Notes: generated from the sequence alone by a model not told the origin. DNA of 64,000 nt from Chryseobacterium vrystaatense (GCF_000737765.1 NZ_JPRI01000002.1:682001-746000); one strand, 5' to 3'; shown: positions 51,963-63,000, numbered from the stretch's first letter. Made by a program: numbers and translations.

Positions 51963-53455
51963 TGTCTGGTTTATTATTAACATTATTACTATTACCTCTA
52001 GTAGGTTCGGGATTAGTTTTTGCATGGAAAAATAAATCCAGCAAATATTTGGCGCTAGGAATTGCATTGATCCAAATGCTTATTACTTTCTACATCGCAG
52101 CGGAATTTGATTTTAATCCGACGGTAGACAGTGTTTTGCAGCACGAGATCAATTATCCCTGGTCACAGTTCATCAAAAGTTCTCTTCATTTCGGGATTGA
52201 CGGAATGAGTTTACTGCTTTTGCTGTTGACCAATATTCTTACGCCAATCATTATTTTATCTTCCTTTAATGAAAATGTAAACTATAGAAATACATTCTAC
52301 GGTCTGATTTTGCTGATGCAGTTCGGTCTTGTGGGAGTGTTTACTTCTTTAGACGGATTATTATTCTACATTTTCTGGGAAGTAACCTTGATTCCAATCT
52401 GGTTCATTGCCGGACTTTGGGGCCAGGAAAATAAAAGATTTGAATTCACTACGAAATTCTTTGTATATACATTCGTGGGATCATTATTTATGTTAGCCGG
52501 ATTGATCTATGTGTACAACCACTCTGCATCATTCGCTTTAACTGATCTATACAATGCTCAGCTTAATGAAGCACAACAGACGGTGGTATTCTGGTTTATC
52601 TTCTTTGCATTTGCGGTGAAGCTACCGGTATTCCCTTTCCATACATGGCAGCCGGATACGTATACCTACTCTCCTACTCAGGGATCCATGCTTTTATCAG
52701 GGATCATGCTGAAGATGGCGATATATGGTGTCATCCGTTATCTCCTTCCGATCACTCCACTTCCTATTGCCGGAATTTCGGGACAGATCGTTATTATTCT
52801 TGCTATTGTAGGAATTGTTCATGGAGCACTTATTGCGATTATCCAAACAGATATGAAGCGAATCATAGCGTATTCTTCTTTCTCTCACGTTGGATTAATG
52901 GTAGCGGGTATTTTCTCTTCTGCCGTGATTACTTTAAGAGGAACATTCAATATTGAAGGTGCTGAAGGTGCATTGGTACAGACTTTTGCCCATGGTATCA
53001 ACGTAGTGGGATTATTCTACTGTTGTGATATTTTATACAAGAGATTTAAATCAAGAGACATCAGACAAATGGGAGGTTTAGCGAAAGTGGCTCCTAAATT
53101 TGCCGTGTTATTCCTGATCATTATATTAGGTTCAATGGGAGTTCCATTAACTAATGGATTCATCGGAGAATTTATTTTGTTAAAATCTGTATATGACTTT
53201 AACGGACTGGCTGCAGTGATCGCAGGTCTTACGGTAATTCTTTGTGCTGTTTATTTATTGAGATTCTACGGAAAAGCAATGTTTGGTGAAGGAGACGAAG
53301 CCGTTTTAAGTACAGCAAAAGATTTGTCCGCTGTGGAATTCTCGGTATTGGCAAGTTTAGCCGTTTTCGTTATCGTGCTTGGGATTTTCCCTCAGCCGGT
53401 AATCGATATGGTGAATAGTTCGCTGACGTTTATCTACACAGCGATGGCTAATTAG
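51962..53455 (+). CDS. nuoM: NADH-quinone oxidoreductase subunit M
   Basis: 497 residues, antiporter-like proton channel subunit. FYIFWEVTLIPIWFIAGLWG with the conserved Glu, AVKLPVFPFHTWQPDTYTYSPTQGSMLLSGIMLKMAIYG with the key Lys and His, and MKRIIAYSSFSHVGLM are present. Followed by a 99-bp repeat-filled gap. Confidence 0.97.
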   Translation: MSGLLLTLLLLPLVGSGLVFAWKNKSSKYLALGIALIQMLITFYIAAEFDFNPTVDSVLQHEINYPWSQFIKSSLHFGIDGMSLLLLLLTNILTPIIILSSFNENVNYRNTFYGLILLMQFGLVGVFTSLDGLLFYIFWEVTLIPIWFIAGLWGQENKRFEFTTKFFVYTFVGSLFMLAGLIYVYNHSASFALTDLYNAQLNEAQQTVVFWFIFFAFAVKLPVFPFHTWQPDTYTYSPTQGSMLLSGIMLKMAIYGVIRYLLPITPLPIAGISGQIVIILAIVGIVHGALIAIIQTDMKRIIAYSSFSHVGLMVAGIFSSAVITLRGTFNIEGAEGALVQTFAHGINVVGLFYCCDILYKRFKSRDIRQMGGLAKVAPKFAVLFLIIILGSMGVPLTNGFIGEFILLKSVYDFNGLAAVIAGLTVILCAVYLLRFYGKAMFGEGDEAVLSTAKDLSAVEFSVLASLAVFVIVLGIFPQPVIDMVNSSLTFIYTAMAN

Positions 53456-53456
53456 A

Positions 53457-53553
53457 AGATTAAAAGATTTAAAAATTAAAAAATTAAGAGATTAAGAAAT
53501 GGGAAATAAGAAGTTTTGTCTCAGATCTCGTGTCTCACATCTCAAATCTATAT
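53457..53553 (+). repeat. Octad and heptad arrays in the nuoM-nuoN gap
   Basis: Seven 8-base units (53457-53512) start AGATTAAA, AGATTTAA, AAATTAAA, AAATTAAG, AGATTAAG. Five 7-base units (53519-53553) follow: TCTCAGA, TCTCGTG, TCTCACA, TCTCAAA, TCTATAT. The last unit touches the nuoN ATG at 53555, so the array replaces the usual upstream leader. Confidence 0.82.
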
Positions 53554-53554
53554 T

Positions 53555-54940
53555 ATGAGTGTTTTAATTATTGTTTTCCTAACGGCAGTTGTTGCGTTAT
53601 TTTCAGGAGTTTTTGAACAAGGAAAATTCGCAAGATACATTGGGATTTTAGGATTGATCATCGCATTATATGTAAGTTTCTTACCTGAATGTGCTTTCTT
53701 CGAAAAGTACAGACACATGTATGAATATACTGCCAATACTGCACTGTTCACCAAAATATCTATTGTAACAACCTTATTGTTATTCTTTCTTGGAGGTTTT
53801 GCGTTCAGCAACCACAGAAGCCACCAGTCGGAATTATATGCACTGATGCTTTTTGCATTATGCGGAGGGATCGTCCTTTTCGGATTCCAGAATCTGGTAA
53901 CCCTTTTCTTAGGGGTAGAGATTCTTTCCATCCCATTATATGTAATGGCAGGTGCCAACAAAACTGATTTAAGATCAAACGAAGCTTCGATCAAATATTT
54001 CCTGATGGGTGCTTTCGCGACAGGTTTCTTACTTTTCGGTATTGCATTTATCTACGGAAGCAGCGGAAGCTTTGACTTGTATAAAATACAGGATTTTGGA
54101 GTTAAAAATCCACAGGATGTCATGTTCATTTTAGGTGTTCTGCTTATTCTTTGTGCACTGGCATTCAAAGTAGCCTTAGCTCCTTTCCATATGTGGAGCC
54201 CTGATGTATATGCAGGCTCTCCTTCACTGATTACGGCATTCATGGCAAGTGTTGTAAAGATCTCAGGATTCTTTGCTTTATTCAGATTAATGACCATTGG
54301 ATTTGGTGGAGTTACTGAACACTGGATTAATGTTTTCGGAGTATTCCTGATCATTACATTACTTTTGGCAAACGTTATGGGTCTTGCCCAGACCAATGCG
54401 AAAAGAATGCTGGCTTACTCTTCCGTATCTCATGCTGGATATATCGGATTGGTATTCTTCGGAATGACCAGCCTTTCTACTTATAACCTGGCATTCTATT
54501 TATTCGCTTACGCATTATCTACAGTAGGAGTTTTTATGTGCCTTATTTATGTAGAAAAATTAAAGAGAGAAACTTCTTTCGGAGCTTTCAAAGGATTGGC
54601 AAAAACAGAACCTCTATTGGCTACAGCAGCAGCGATCTCTATGCTTTCAATGGCAGGAGTTCCTTTAACTGCCGGATTCATGGGGAAATTTGCTTTGTTC
54701 TCTCAGGCGATGAATTCTAAACATGGAGTTTTCTTGGTATTGGTAGCCGTTCTGGGTTCTGCAGTATCTATTGCTTATTATCTGAGACTGATCATTTCAA
54801 TGTTCTTCTTTAAAGATTCTACATTCAAATCTTCAGAAAAGGTAACCCTTACCTACAATATCGTAGCCATATTTGTTATTGCATCTATTATTGCATTGGG
54901 TGTTTTCCCTGATCTGTTTGCAAGACAGTTTGGATTGTAA
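53555..54940 (+). CDS. nuoN: NADH-quinone oxidoreductase subunit N
   Basis: 461 residues from the ATG at 53555; an upstream in-frame TTG lies inside the repeat array. The third antiporter-like subunit: FLGVEILSIPLYVMAGANKTDLRSNEASIKYFLMGAF, then FKVALAPFHMWSPDVYAGSPSLITAFMA with the Lys and channel Glu/His sites. Last nuo gene, followed by a strong terminator. Confidence 0.96.
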   Translation: MSVLIIVFLTAVVALFSGVFEQGKFARYIGILGLIIALYVSFLPECAFFEKYRHMYEYTANTALFTKISIVTTLLLFFLGGFAFSNHRSHQSELYALMLFALCGGIVLFGFQNLVTLFLGVEILSIPLYVMAGANKTDLRSNEASIKYFLMGAFATGFLLFGIAFIYGSSGSFDLYKIQDFGVKNPQDVMFILGVLLILCALAFKVALAPFHMWSPDVYAGSPSLITAFMASVVKISGFFALFRLMTIGFGGVTEHWINVFGVFLIITLLLANVMGLAQTNAKRMLAYSSVSHAGYIGLVFFGMTSLSTYNLAFYLFAYALSTVGVFMCLIYVEKLKRETSFGAFKGLAKTEPLLATAAAISMLSMAGVPLTAGFMGKFALFSQAMNSKHGVFLVLVAVLGSAVSIAYYLRLIISMFFFKDSTFKSSEKVTLTYNIVAIFVIASIIALGVFPDLFARQFGL

Positions 54941-54962
54941 GATCTCAATTATAAAATATACG

Positions 54963-54991
54963 GAAGCACAACCTTGGGTTGTGCTTTTTTT
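54963..54991 (+). terminator. Terminator of the nuo operon
   Basis: AAGCACAACC pairs with GGTTGTGCTT around TTG, followed by a long T-run, 23 bp after nuoN. Confidence 0.9.
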
Positions 54992-55103
54992 ATACCCGAC
55001 GACAAAGGCAATTAAAATAATAAACCTTTTGGGATATAAAATTCATTCACCTGGAAAGAGCCATAAATCCTTAATTTTCACTTAAAGATCCACCGAAAAT
55101 AGC

Positions 55104-55111
55104 TACATTTG
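55104..55111 (+). promoter_or_regulatory. -7 promoter box for the small membrane protein
   Basis: TACATTTG fits TAnnTTTG 16 bp before the ATG at 55128. Confidence 0.45.
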
Positions 55112-55127
55112 AATAACATTCATCACC

Positions 55128-55379
55128 ATGAAAAAAATTCTTATTACACTGTTTACTTCTTTATGTATTGCTGCCATTGTTTTTTATGTAAGCAAAAACC
55201 AGACAGATATCAAAAATTACAGCATGCTGATAGCAGCTCTTGCAATCATATTCACAGTTCCGCTTATGAAATTTCTCTTTCCTGTTACCAGAGAACTAAA
55301 GATCGGAACAGCAGACTTTTATCCTAATCTTTTTCGCAAAACTGCAGATTTTTTTAAAAATAAAAGAGGTAGCAGATAA
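55128..55379 (+). CDS. Small hypothetical membrane protein
   Basis: 83 residues with two hydrophobic segments (about 5-22 and 34-50) and a basic C-terminal tail with LKIGTADFYPNLFRKTADFF. The family is not recognised. It lies between the nuo terminator and the GAF gene with its own promoter box. Confidence 0.6.
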   Translation: MKKILITLFTSLCIAAIVFYVSKNQTDIKNYSMLIAALAIIFTVPLMKFLFPVTRELKIGTADFYPNLFRKTADFFKNKRGSR

Positions 55380-55505
55380 TGCTCTATGTATTTGCGGATA
55401 TTGTTTAAGAAAAATAAACAAAGCTGAGATAAAAGGTCATTTTTACCAATCTGAAGGTCAGTTGGAAGTGGTGTTTTTTTCATAACTTTACTTAAATTTC
55501 AGCTC

Positions 55506-57824
55506 TTGACCAATCTTTACAAAAAAGACTCACCCTTTCAGGTTTATATCTCATTCAAAAAATATTTGGATGTACTGGAACATATCCGATACAATGACCG
55601 TTTGGAGTATCGTGTCAACTATGCTGAATCTCTCATCGAGAGAACCAAAAACTTCCAGGAACTGAAAGATGGTTTTGAGGATACTACTCTTCTCGAAAAA
55701 CATAAAGACCTTATCAGACTTATTCTTGCAGATCTTTTTCCTACAGGTCTTACCAACAATGAGATCAAAGCAGCCAGTATCCCGCTCTCTAACATCACTT
55801 TTAATTATACGGAAAGATTTAAAGATATTCTTAAGGACGCAGGAAAGGATTTTGAAATAGAACTGAGAAATATTGACGATAACGAATTTTATGTATTCTG
55901 CTGTTGTCTCATCCTCCAAAGTTATTTTAAAAAAGATATTAAAAGCACCATTCCGCTTTATTATGATATCCCAAACAAAATGGGAATCATGAAACATTAT
56001 AAAATCACGGTCAATTCTGATTTTACGGATGTTTACCCTACAGAACATGCAAAGATTCCTTCTGATGATGTACTGGATATGCTTTTGGAAAACCTGGATG
56101 ATTTTCAGTTGTGGAAAAAATATTTCCCTTCGAAATCGTGGGTGCTGAAAGGATTTGCCATCATTTCTCTGGTAGACTGTACAACAGAAGTTGCTTTATC
56201 TGACCTCAAATCGAGCATGATCGAAATCGATCCGGAAGATCTGAGCCCCAACGAAAATCTTGTCGAAATCTTCAAATCTTACTTCGACGTTCCGCAACTT
56301 AACTTCGGACTGATGCTGTTCGACAAAAAAGATCAGAAACTCGGAAGGCTGCCTATCTACGAAAATGTTTTTACCCATCATGTTCTGGATTTCTGGATTA
56401 ATGCCTTTGATGAAGAAACCCGTAAGTATACATTCAATAATTTAAATCATAATTCCAAACCGATTGTCATATCCAATGTTGCCAATCTGGATGACAATAT
56501 CAAGGCACTTCCCTCATTCAGTATTTTAAGGGATAACAACATCAACAGCTTTATGGTGATTCCCATCATGAAGGACAACGAACTTCTGGCCATCATGGAA
56601 TTCACATCTCCCATGGCGAACAGTTTCAATGGATTGAAGCTGAAAAAAATGGAATTTTTCACCGATATGATTCTTTTCTCCCTGAACAGATTCAGCTTTG
56701 AGAAAAACTATCAGATAGAAGCCATTATCCAGCGAGAATACACATCCATCCACGACAGTGTGGTATGGAAATTCAGGAATGAGGCAGAGAAATATTTCAA
56801 TGCTTCACTGGGTAAAAAAATGTATACGCTTAAACAAATCTCCTTTAAAAATCTAACCCCTCTTTTTGGGTTTTCTGATATCCGTTCTTCTTCAGAAAAA
56901 CGTTTTAATCTGATGCTGGAAGACCTCAACCAACAGCTTGACAGTCTCCATGAGATTTTCATGATGATTAATTCTGATTCCGAGAAATACCTTCTTGCCC
57001 TGGAGGTTTTTGAAAACGAACTGAACAATGAGATCAAAGCCGATACAGAGCAACGACTGCAGAGACTTCTGAGAGAAGAAGTTCACCCTTACCTGCAGGG
57101 AAAACTTGAACTGAAAACAGACCGTGAGATCAAAACTAAGATCAAGGATTATTTTATCCAGGTCTTTACGCAAACCGATCTTTTCTATGCCAATAGAAAA
57201 AGCCTTGACGAATCCATAACATTGGTAAACAGGAAACTGGCTGATATGCTGGATGAAAGTCAGGTCAAAGCACAGCAGATATTCCCTCATTACTATGAAA
57301 GATTTAAATCTGATGGTGTAGAGCATAACCTTTATATCGGCCACAATATTGCACCTGACCTCAATTATACGTCAAAAGATGTCAACAAACTAAGGTACTG
57401 GCAGCTGAAAACCATGTGCAATATGGAAAGGGAATTTCACAATTTCAAAAGAGATCTTCCGATCCGGTTGGATATTGCCTCGCTTATTTTTGTATACAAT
57501 GAAAAGATTGACATCCGATTCAGAATGGATGAGAAGCGTTTCGATGTGGATGGTGCTTACAACTCGTATTACGAAATCATAAAAAAACGTCTGGACAAGG
57601 CCCACGTTAAAGATTCATCAGAAAGAATTACCTGTCCCGGAAAAATAACGATCGTGTATTTCGGAATGGAAAATCAGAAAGAGTACCTGGAATATATCAA
57701 TAAACTTCAGAAAAAAGGAATTCTTCAAAACGATGTAGAGTTTCTAAAAGTTGAAGACCTACAGGGAATTACGGGATTACTGGCATTGAGAATTTCTTTG
57801 ACCAATTCAGCAGTAGAGGATTAA
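55506..57824 (+). CDS. GAF domain-containing protein
   Basis: 772 residues, soluble. A GAF-like sensory domain is visible around residues 260-400 (LNFGLMLFDKKDQKLGRLP ... INSFMVIPIMKDNELLAIMEF). The C-terminal 350 residues are helical and unassigned. No kinase, cyclase or output motif is seen. The start is TTG at 55506: the next Met lies more than 150 residues in, past well-formed sequence. Convergent with the bestrophin gene. Confidence 0.78.
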   Translation: MTNLYKKDSPFQVYISFKKYLDVLEHIRYNDRLEYRVNYAESLIERTKNFQELKDGFEDTTLLEKHKDLIRLILADLFPTGLTNNEIKAASIPLSNITFNYTERFKDILKDAGKDFEIELRNIDDNEFYVFCCCLILQSYFKKDIKSTIPLYYDIPNKMGIMKHYKITVNSDFTDVYPTEHAKIPSDDVLDMLLENLDDFQLWKKYFPSKSWVLKGFAIISLVDCTTEVALSDLKSSMIEIDPEDLSPNENLVEIFKSYFDVPQLNFGLMLFDKKDQKLGRLPIYENVFTHHVLDFWINAFDEETRKYTFNNLNHNSKPIVISNVANLDDNIKALPSFSILRDNNINSFMVIPIMKDNELLAIMEFTSPMANSFNGLKLKKMEFFTDMILFSLNRFSFEKNYQIEAIIQREYTSIHDSVVWKFRNEAEKYFNASLGKKMYTLKQISFKNLTPLFGFSDIRSSSEKRFNLMLEDLNQQLDSLHEIFMMINSDSEKYLLALEVFENELNNEIKADTEQRLQRLLREEVHPYLQGKLELKTDREIKTKIKDYFIQVFTQTDLFYANRKSLDESITLVNRKLADMLDESQVKAQQIFPHYYERFKSDGVEHNLYIGHNIAPDLNYTSKDVNKLRYWQLKTMCNMEREFHNFKRDLPIRLDIASLIFVYNEKIDIRFRMDEKRFDVDGAYNSYYEIIKKRLDKAHVKDSSERITCPGKITIVYFGMENQKEYLEYINKLQKKGILQNDVEFLKVEDLQGITGLLALRISLTNSAVED

Positions 57825-57852
57825 ATCCACCCTGATTTATCATTTCACTTAA

Positions 57853-58776
57853 TCAATTTATAAAATAAGAATCTGTCTTTTTAAGTTCATCCTGTGGTAT
57901 CCCTGCCTGCTCGAAAATAGAATATTCGATGGTTCTGCAGATACTGTTCAGTGCCAGATCGTTTTCCTCTTCTCCAAACGGCTCTCCTATTTCCTGGATA
58001 ATCGCATCCAGTGCAATGAAGGTATAACTGATCAAAAGGACGATTAATGGCATCATCCACCCCAGTGAATCTACCAATCCGAAAGGCAGCCAGAAGCAAT
58101 ACAGATAAACCGTACGGTGAAGCAAAACACTGTATGCAAATGGTAGCGGTGTATTATAAATTCTTTCACATCCTCCCGAAATATTGGAAAACTGGTTCAG
58201 CTGATGATCCATCGAAGACATTACGATGGTGTCTATATTTCCTTTTCGCTGCTGCTCGTTCAGCCAGTCTGCAATAAACCCCAGAATAATACTTGGAATG
58301 AATTTTTTGCCTTCCAGCTGTTTTGCTTGTTCCGGAGAAAGAAGCCTTGTTAGATGCTCCGTCCCGGATTTGTCTCTCAACTGATAATTCAGAGACCAGC
58401 CAAATGCTGATATTAATCTAATCATCTTCTCCTTTTCCTCTTTTGCTCCTGCTGAAGGATCATTCACCAGGGAAAGAATCTGTCTTGTCAGCGATCTGGT
58501 TTCAATCACCAATGATCCCCAGAGTTTGCGGCCTTCCCAGAAACGGTCATAACTTGCAGAATTACAGAATCCCATGAAAATAGCCAGTGCAAGACCCAGC
58601 AGGGTGAAAATGGTAGGATTAAGATGTACTTTATAATCAAAGATCTTTCCTTTAAAAAAATAGATAGAAAGCGAGAACAGTAAAATAACACTTAACTGGA
58701 CAACAATTTTCTTCAACACGGAACCCCTCCATATAAATAACATTTTCAGCCAATTGGTTCGCTGTCTGACAATCAT
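57853..58776 (-). CDS. Bestrophin-like channel family protein
   Basis: 307 residues with four membrane segments in two pairs. RQRTNWLKMLFIWRGSVLKKI at the N-terminus and GFCNSASYDRFWEGRKLWGSLVIETRSLTRQIL (residues 73-105) are the bestrophin/UPF0187 signature; PLPFAYSVLLHRTVYLYCFWLPFGL follows. Bacterial members conduct small cations or anions; the ion here is not predictable. It starts 16 bp after the HD-PycTM gene, so the two probably form an operon. Confidence 0.9.
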   Translation of the reverse strand: MIVRQRTNWLKMLFIWRGSVLKKIVVQLSVILLFSLSIYFFKGKIFDYKVHLNPTIFTLLGLALAIFMGFCNSASYDRFWEGRKLWGSLVIETRSLTRQILSLVNDPSAGAKEEKEKMIRLISAFGWSLNYQLRDKSGTEHLTRLLSPEQAKQLEGKKFIPSIILGFIADWLNEQQRKGNIDTIVMSSMDHQLNQFSNISGGCERIYNTPLPFAYSVLLHRTVYLYCFWLPFGLVDSLGWMMPLIVLLISYTFIALDAIIQEIGEPFGEEENDLALNSICRTIEYSIFEQAGIPQDELKKTDSYFIN

Positions 58777-58792
58777 TTGTATTTTTTTTTAA

Positions 58793-59980
58793 TTAAAGAG
58801 TAAGAAAGGCATAAGCGAAAGAAAGTACGGAAATAATAATTCCGGCCATGAATATCTTATAGGTTATCGATAGAAGCTTATATTTTCTATCCAGAACTTT
58901 CCCCAGAAAATAAAGATCTTTCACCATAGAATCATAGATATAATCTCTGTCTTTGATCAGATCTTTCATAGCATTGTGATAGTCATTGAATACCATTTGG
59001 TGAAAGTTTCCAAAGAACAGCAGATTCACTTTTCTGTCTGTGATATCCTGAGCCGTAAAATTGGTTTTTGTAACGTTCGGTTTTGTGGATAAGATCGCGA
59101 ATATAATGGTCAAAACACTTGAAAGCAACAGGACAAAACTAGGTATGATCAAATGCGCGTTCTTAGGTGTATCCAGTTTAGGTACCAGCACAGAAAGACA
59201 GACGGATATGATAATCGCATTGACGGAAAGAAGAATATTCGCCTTGCTGTCGGCAATATCACTCAGTCTTGTATGATTATTCAGTGTTACTCTGAAAAGC
59301 GTATCTACGCTGCGGTCAGATTTTGGTTCCTTAAGTTCTTTTTTAATCTCAGAACTTTCTTTTTTGTCTTTGTCTTCTTTTTTATCTTCTTCCTTTTCCA
59401 GCTTCTTTTCTATTTTCTTGATGTTTTTCTTTTTTAGTGGCTCCCAGTTTTCTTTCGCATATTCGGTATAATAATGATGTCTGTTTTTCAGCATATCAAG
59501 ATTTCCGGAGTTCCATTCTTCATTGGAGAAACATCTTACATTGGTCAATTCCCATTCTTTTCTCAGTGCATCAGAAATATCATTGTAATCATGACTGGCA
59601 AAGTGGCTGCAGTCTGCATCCTTTACAATCTTTTCCAGAAGATTCTTTGGTTCGTAGGTGATCTTTGTTGCCAGAATAAGTTGAGAAACATCTTCGATAT
59701 AGCTATCAGGATAATCTTCCTGTTTCAGAAAACCGGTAAGAATCGTCACTCCCCTTTCTTCATGATTCTGCGCACATTCTATATATCCGGTGTCATGGAA
59801 CCAAAGAGCGAGCAGTACCTTTTCCTGGTCTTCTTCGGATACAGGAGTATTCCGCATAATCTCTTCAGCCTTATTGACGGTAAAGGTCGTGTGAATAAAA
59901 TTATGATAAAAGTATACAGAAGATAACTTATCTTTGAATAAGATTTCAACATAATCTTTAGCTTTGTGTAAAATACCCAT
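58793..59980 (-). CDS. HD phosphohydrolase fused to a PycTM (Pycsar effector-like) domain
   Basis: 395 residues. HD domain at 1-180: His26/His30 (YHNFIH), the HD pair at 62-63 (LWFHDTGY), Asp121/Asp123 (KDADCSH). A Lys/Glu-rich linker (about 185-225) follows. Residues 225-395 (FRVTLNNHTRLSDIADSKA, two adjacent membrane helices, then a soluble region and a last helix) match the Pycsar transmembrane effector family (DUF5706). Known PycTM effectors damage the membrane on cUMP/cCMP. No cyclase gene is adjacent; the HD domain could degrade the signal nucleotide. Operon with a bestrophin. Confidence 0.82.
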   Translation of the reverse strand: MGILHKAKDYVEILFKDKLSSVYFYHNFIHTTFTVNKAEEIMRNTPVSEEDQEKVLLALWFHDTGYIECAQNHEERGVTILTGFLKQEDYPDSYIEDVSQLILATKITYEPKNLLEKIVKDADCSHFASHDYNDISDALRKEWELTNVRCFSNEEWNSGNLDMLKNRHHYYTEYAKENWEPLKKKNIKKIEKKLEKEEDKKEDKDKKESSEIKKELKEPKSDRSVDTLFRVTLNNHTRLSDIADSKANILLSVNAIIISVCLSVLVPKLDTPKNAHLIIPSFVLLLSSVLTIIFAILSTKPNVTKTNFTAQDITDRKVNLLFFGNFHQMVFNDYHNAMKDLIKDRDYIYDSMVKDLYFLGKVLDRKYKLLSITYKIFMAGIIISVLSFAYAFLTL

Positions 59981-60006
59981 TCCTGAATTTTTGTTAATGT
60001 AAATTT

Positions 60007-63000
60007 ATGAATTTATCCTTTAAAACTCATTTAAAAAATACTTCTATTGCCTTTAGAGCAGTATTATCTGCAGGAGTTCTATATTCCTGCGCAACATATA
60101 ACGTAAAAAAGGGTAAAAACTTATTTGAAGTCAAAAATTCTGATATAAAGTCAGAGAATGATTTTAAAATTTTCCTTGTCGGTGATGCAGGTAATGCTGA
60201 CGAACCTCAGGCTCAGAATACTCTGAATTTAATTAAAAACAAGCTGGATTCTGCAGACAGCAATTCCATGCTGATCTTTCTTGGTGATAATATTTATCCA
60301 AATGGAATCCCTAAGGAATCGGACAAAGACTATGCTTTAGCTAAACAAAAACTGGAAAACCAGCTTAACATTACCAAAAACTTTAAAGGAAAAACACTCG
60401 TTATCCCCGGAAATCATGACTGGAATAGCGGTCTGGAGGGATTAAAAACCCAGGAAGATCTTGTGAAAGCCTATTTTAATGACAAAAAAGCTTTCCTCCC
60501 TAAAAATTCCTGCGGTATTGATGATATTAATTTATCCAAAGACATCAAACTTATTGTTATAGACAGCGAATGGGCATTGGTCAACTGGGATCAGTATCCG
60601 GGAGTCAATAAAAACTGTACCATCAAAACCCGTGAGGACTTTTATACAGAATTTAAAGATCTTGTCACTAAAAATCAGGATAAAAGAATCATTGTTGCTC
60701 TCCATCACCCTGTAATCAGCAGTGGGACCCATGCAGGATTCAATTCTGCTAAAGCACATCTTTATCCTTTAAAAAGTAAAATCCCCGTTCCGGTTGTATC
60801 AAGTGTAATCAATATATTAAGAAGTTCTTCCGGGGCAAGTCTTGAAGATATCAATAACCAGCATTATGCAGATTTTGCCAACAGGCTGAAAAGCATCGTT
60901 CAGGACAAAGAAAATATTATTTTTGTTTCCGGACATGATCATAATCTGCAGTATCATGAAGACCGCAATATCAGACAGATCATCAGTGGTGCAGGTTCCA
61001 AAACTGATCCCGCCACTATTGCTGAAAAAACCGATTTTTCATATGGAGGCAGTGGCTTCGCTGTTCTTAATATCAGAAAAGATCAAAGTACAGATGTCGA
61101 GTATTTTTCCACAAAGGACAACAGTCTGAAAAAGCTTAGTCATATTTCGGTCATCTCAAAACCGGACATATTTGTAAACAATTATCCAAAGTCTTTACCG
61201 GGTACCGTTGCATCCAGCGTCTATCCAGTAAAGCTTACCCAAAAAGGGAAAGTCTACCGATGGCTTTGGGGAGAACATTACAGAAAATATTATGGAATTC
61301 CCGTTGACGCTCCTACAGCTGATCTTGCTTCACTGAATGGTGGATTTACCCCTTTCAGAGAAGGTGGCGGAAATCAATCGAACAGTTTAAGACTGAAAGC
61401 AGCAGATGGACAGGAATTTGTAATGCGTGGTGTAAAAAAGAGTGCTGTTCGTTTTCTGAATAATATGGCTTTCAAAAAAAGCACTTTCGGAACCGAACTG
61501 AACAATACATTCCCCGAAAAGTTTCTGCTTGATTTTTATACTACCAATCATCCGTTTACACCCTTTTCTGTAGGGAATATGGCAGATAAACTGAATATCT
61601 TCCACAGTAACCCGAAATTATATTACATTCCGAAACAGTTTACTTTAGGAGAGTACAACGAAAATTACGGTGATGAAATGTATATGATCGAAGAACGTTT
61701 TTCTTCTGATCCAAAAACTTTGGCTTCGTTAGACAATGCCAAAGACATTGTATCAACAGATGATGTTCTGAAAAATTTCACCAAAAATTATAAATATTCT
61801 GTAGACCGAGAATCATACATAAGAGCGAGAATCTTTGATATGCTGATCGGTGACTGGGACAGACATTCAGACCAATGGAAATGGGCAGAATATCAGGATG
61901 GTGACAAAGTTATTTACAAACCGATCCCGAAGGACAGAGACCAGGCTTTCAGTAAGTATGACGGTGCTGCCTTCAAGCTGATTATGAACGTCCCTGCTAT
62001 CCGCCACATGAAAACGTTTAAGGAAGAGATCAAAAATGTGAAATGGATGAATATGGAACCTTATCCCATGGATCTTATCTTTCTGAAAGGAGCTACTCAG
62101 GAGGAATGGACGGCACAGGCTCAATATATCCAGGAACATCTTACGGATGCTGATATTGATGACGCTTTCTCTAACCTCCCTAAAGAGGTAAAAGATGAAA
62201 CCATCACTGATATTCAGAGAAAATTAAAAAACAGAAAAACAAAACTTCAGGATTATGCTGCACAGTATTATGATGTCCTGCAGAAAAAAGTTCCTCTGGC
62301 AGGAACCGTTAATCCGGATAAGTTCATTATTACAAAAGATGGACATTCCGTTAATGTAAAACAGTATAAACTGGACAAAAATAAAGAAAATCCTGAATTG
62401 GTTTTTGAGAAAACTTATGATGACTCGAAAACAAAAGAACTTTGGATCTATGGTCTTGAAGACGATGATATATATGAAGTTTCAGGAGAAGGAAGGCCTA
62501 AAATGAATATCCGACTGATTGGAGGTTACAACCATGATGTGTATAATATAGCAGATGGAAAAAGCATAAAGATCTATGACTTTAAATCTCAGAAAAACAC
62601 CTACAACGGTTCTGCCACAAAAAATATTTCTGATGATTATGATATCAACACGTACAATTATAAACACCCGAAATATAATTTCTTTGCCGGATATCCCAAT
62701 GCAGACTATAATCCGGATGATGGTGTGATTCTCGGTGTTCTGGCTAATTTTACAGTCAATAATTTCATCCGTGATCCTTATACTCAGAAACACAGTCTTA
62801 AGGCTAATTTCTATACAGCAACCGGTGGATTTAATGTTGCCTACAAAGGAATTTTCAAAAAAGCAATATCGGGATGGGATTTCAATTTGGATGCGGCTTA
62901 CACAACGCCAAGGTTTTCCGAAAACTTCTTCGGACTGTCTAATGAAAGTCCATACGACAAAGAAAATACAGAAAGAGAATATAACAGAGCAAGAATCTCA

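Noticed and set aside
40933..53553. CRISPR array reading of the nuo-gap repeats
   Set aside because: The units are 7-8 bp, contiguous and degenerate, without spacers of constant length or cas genes.
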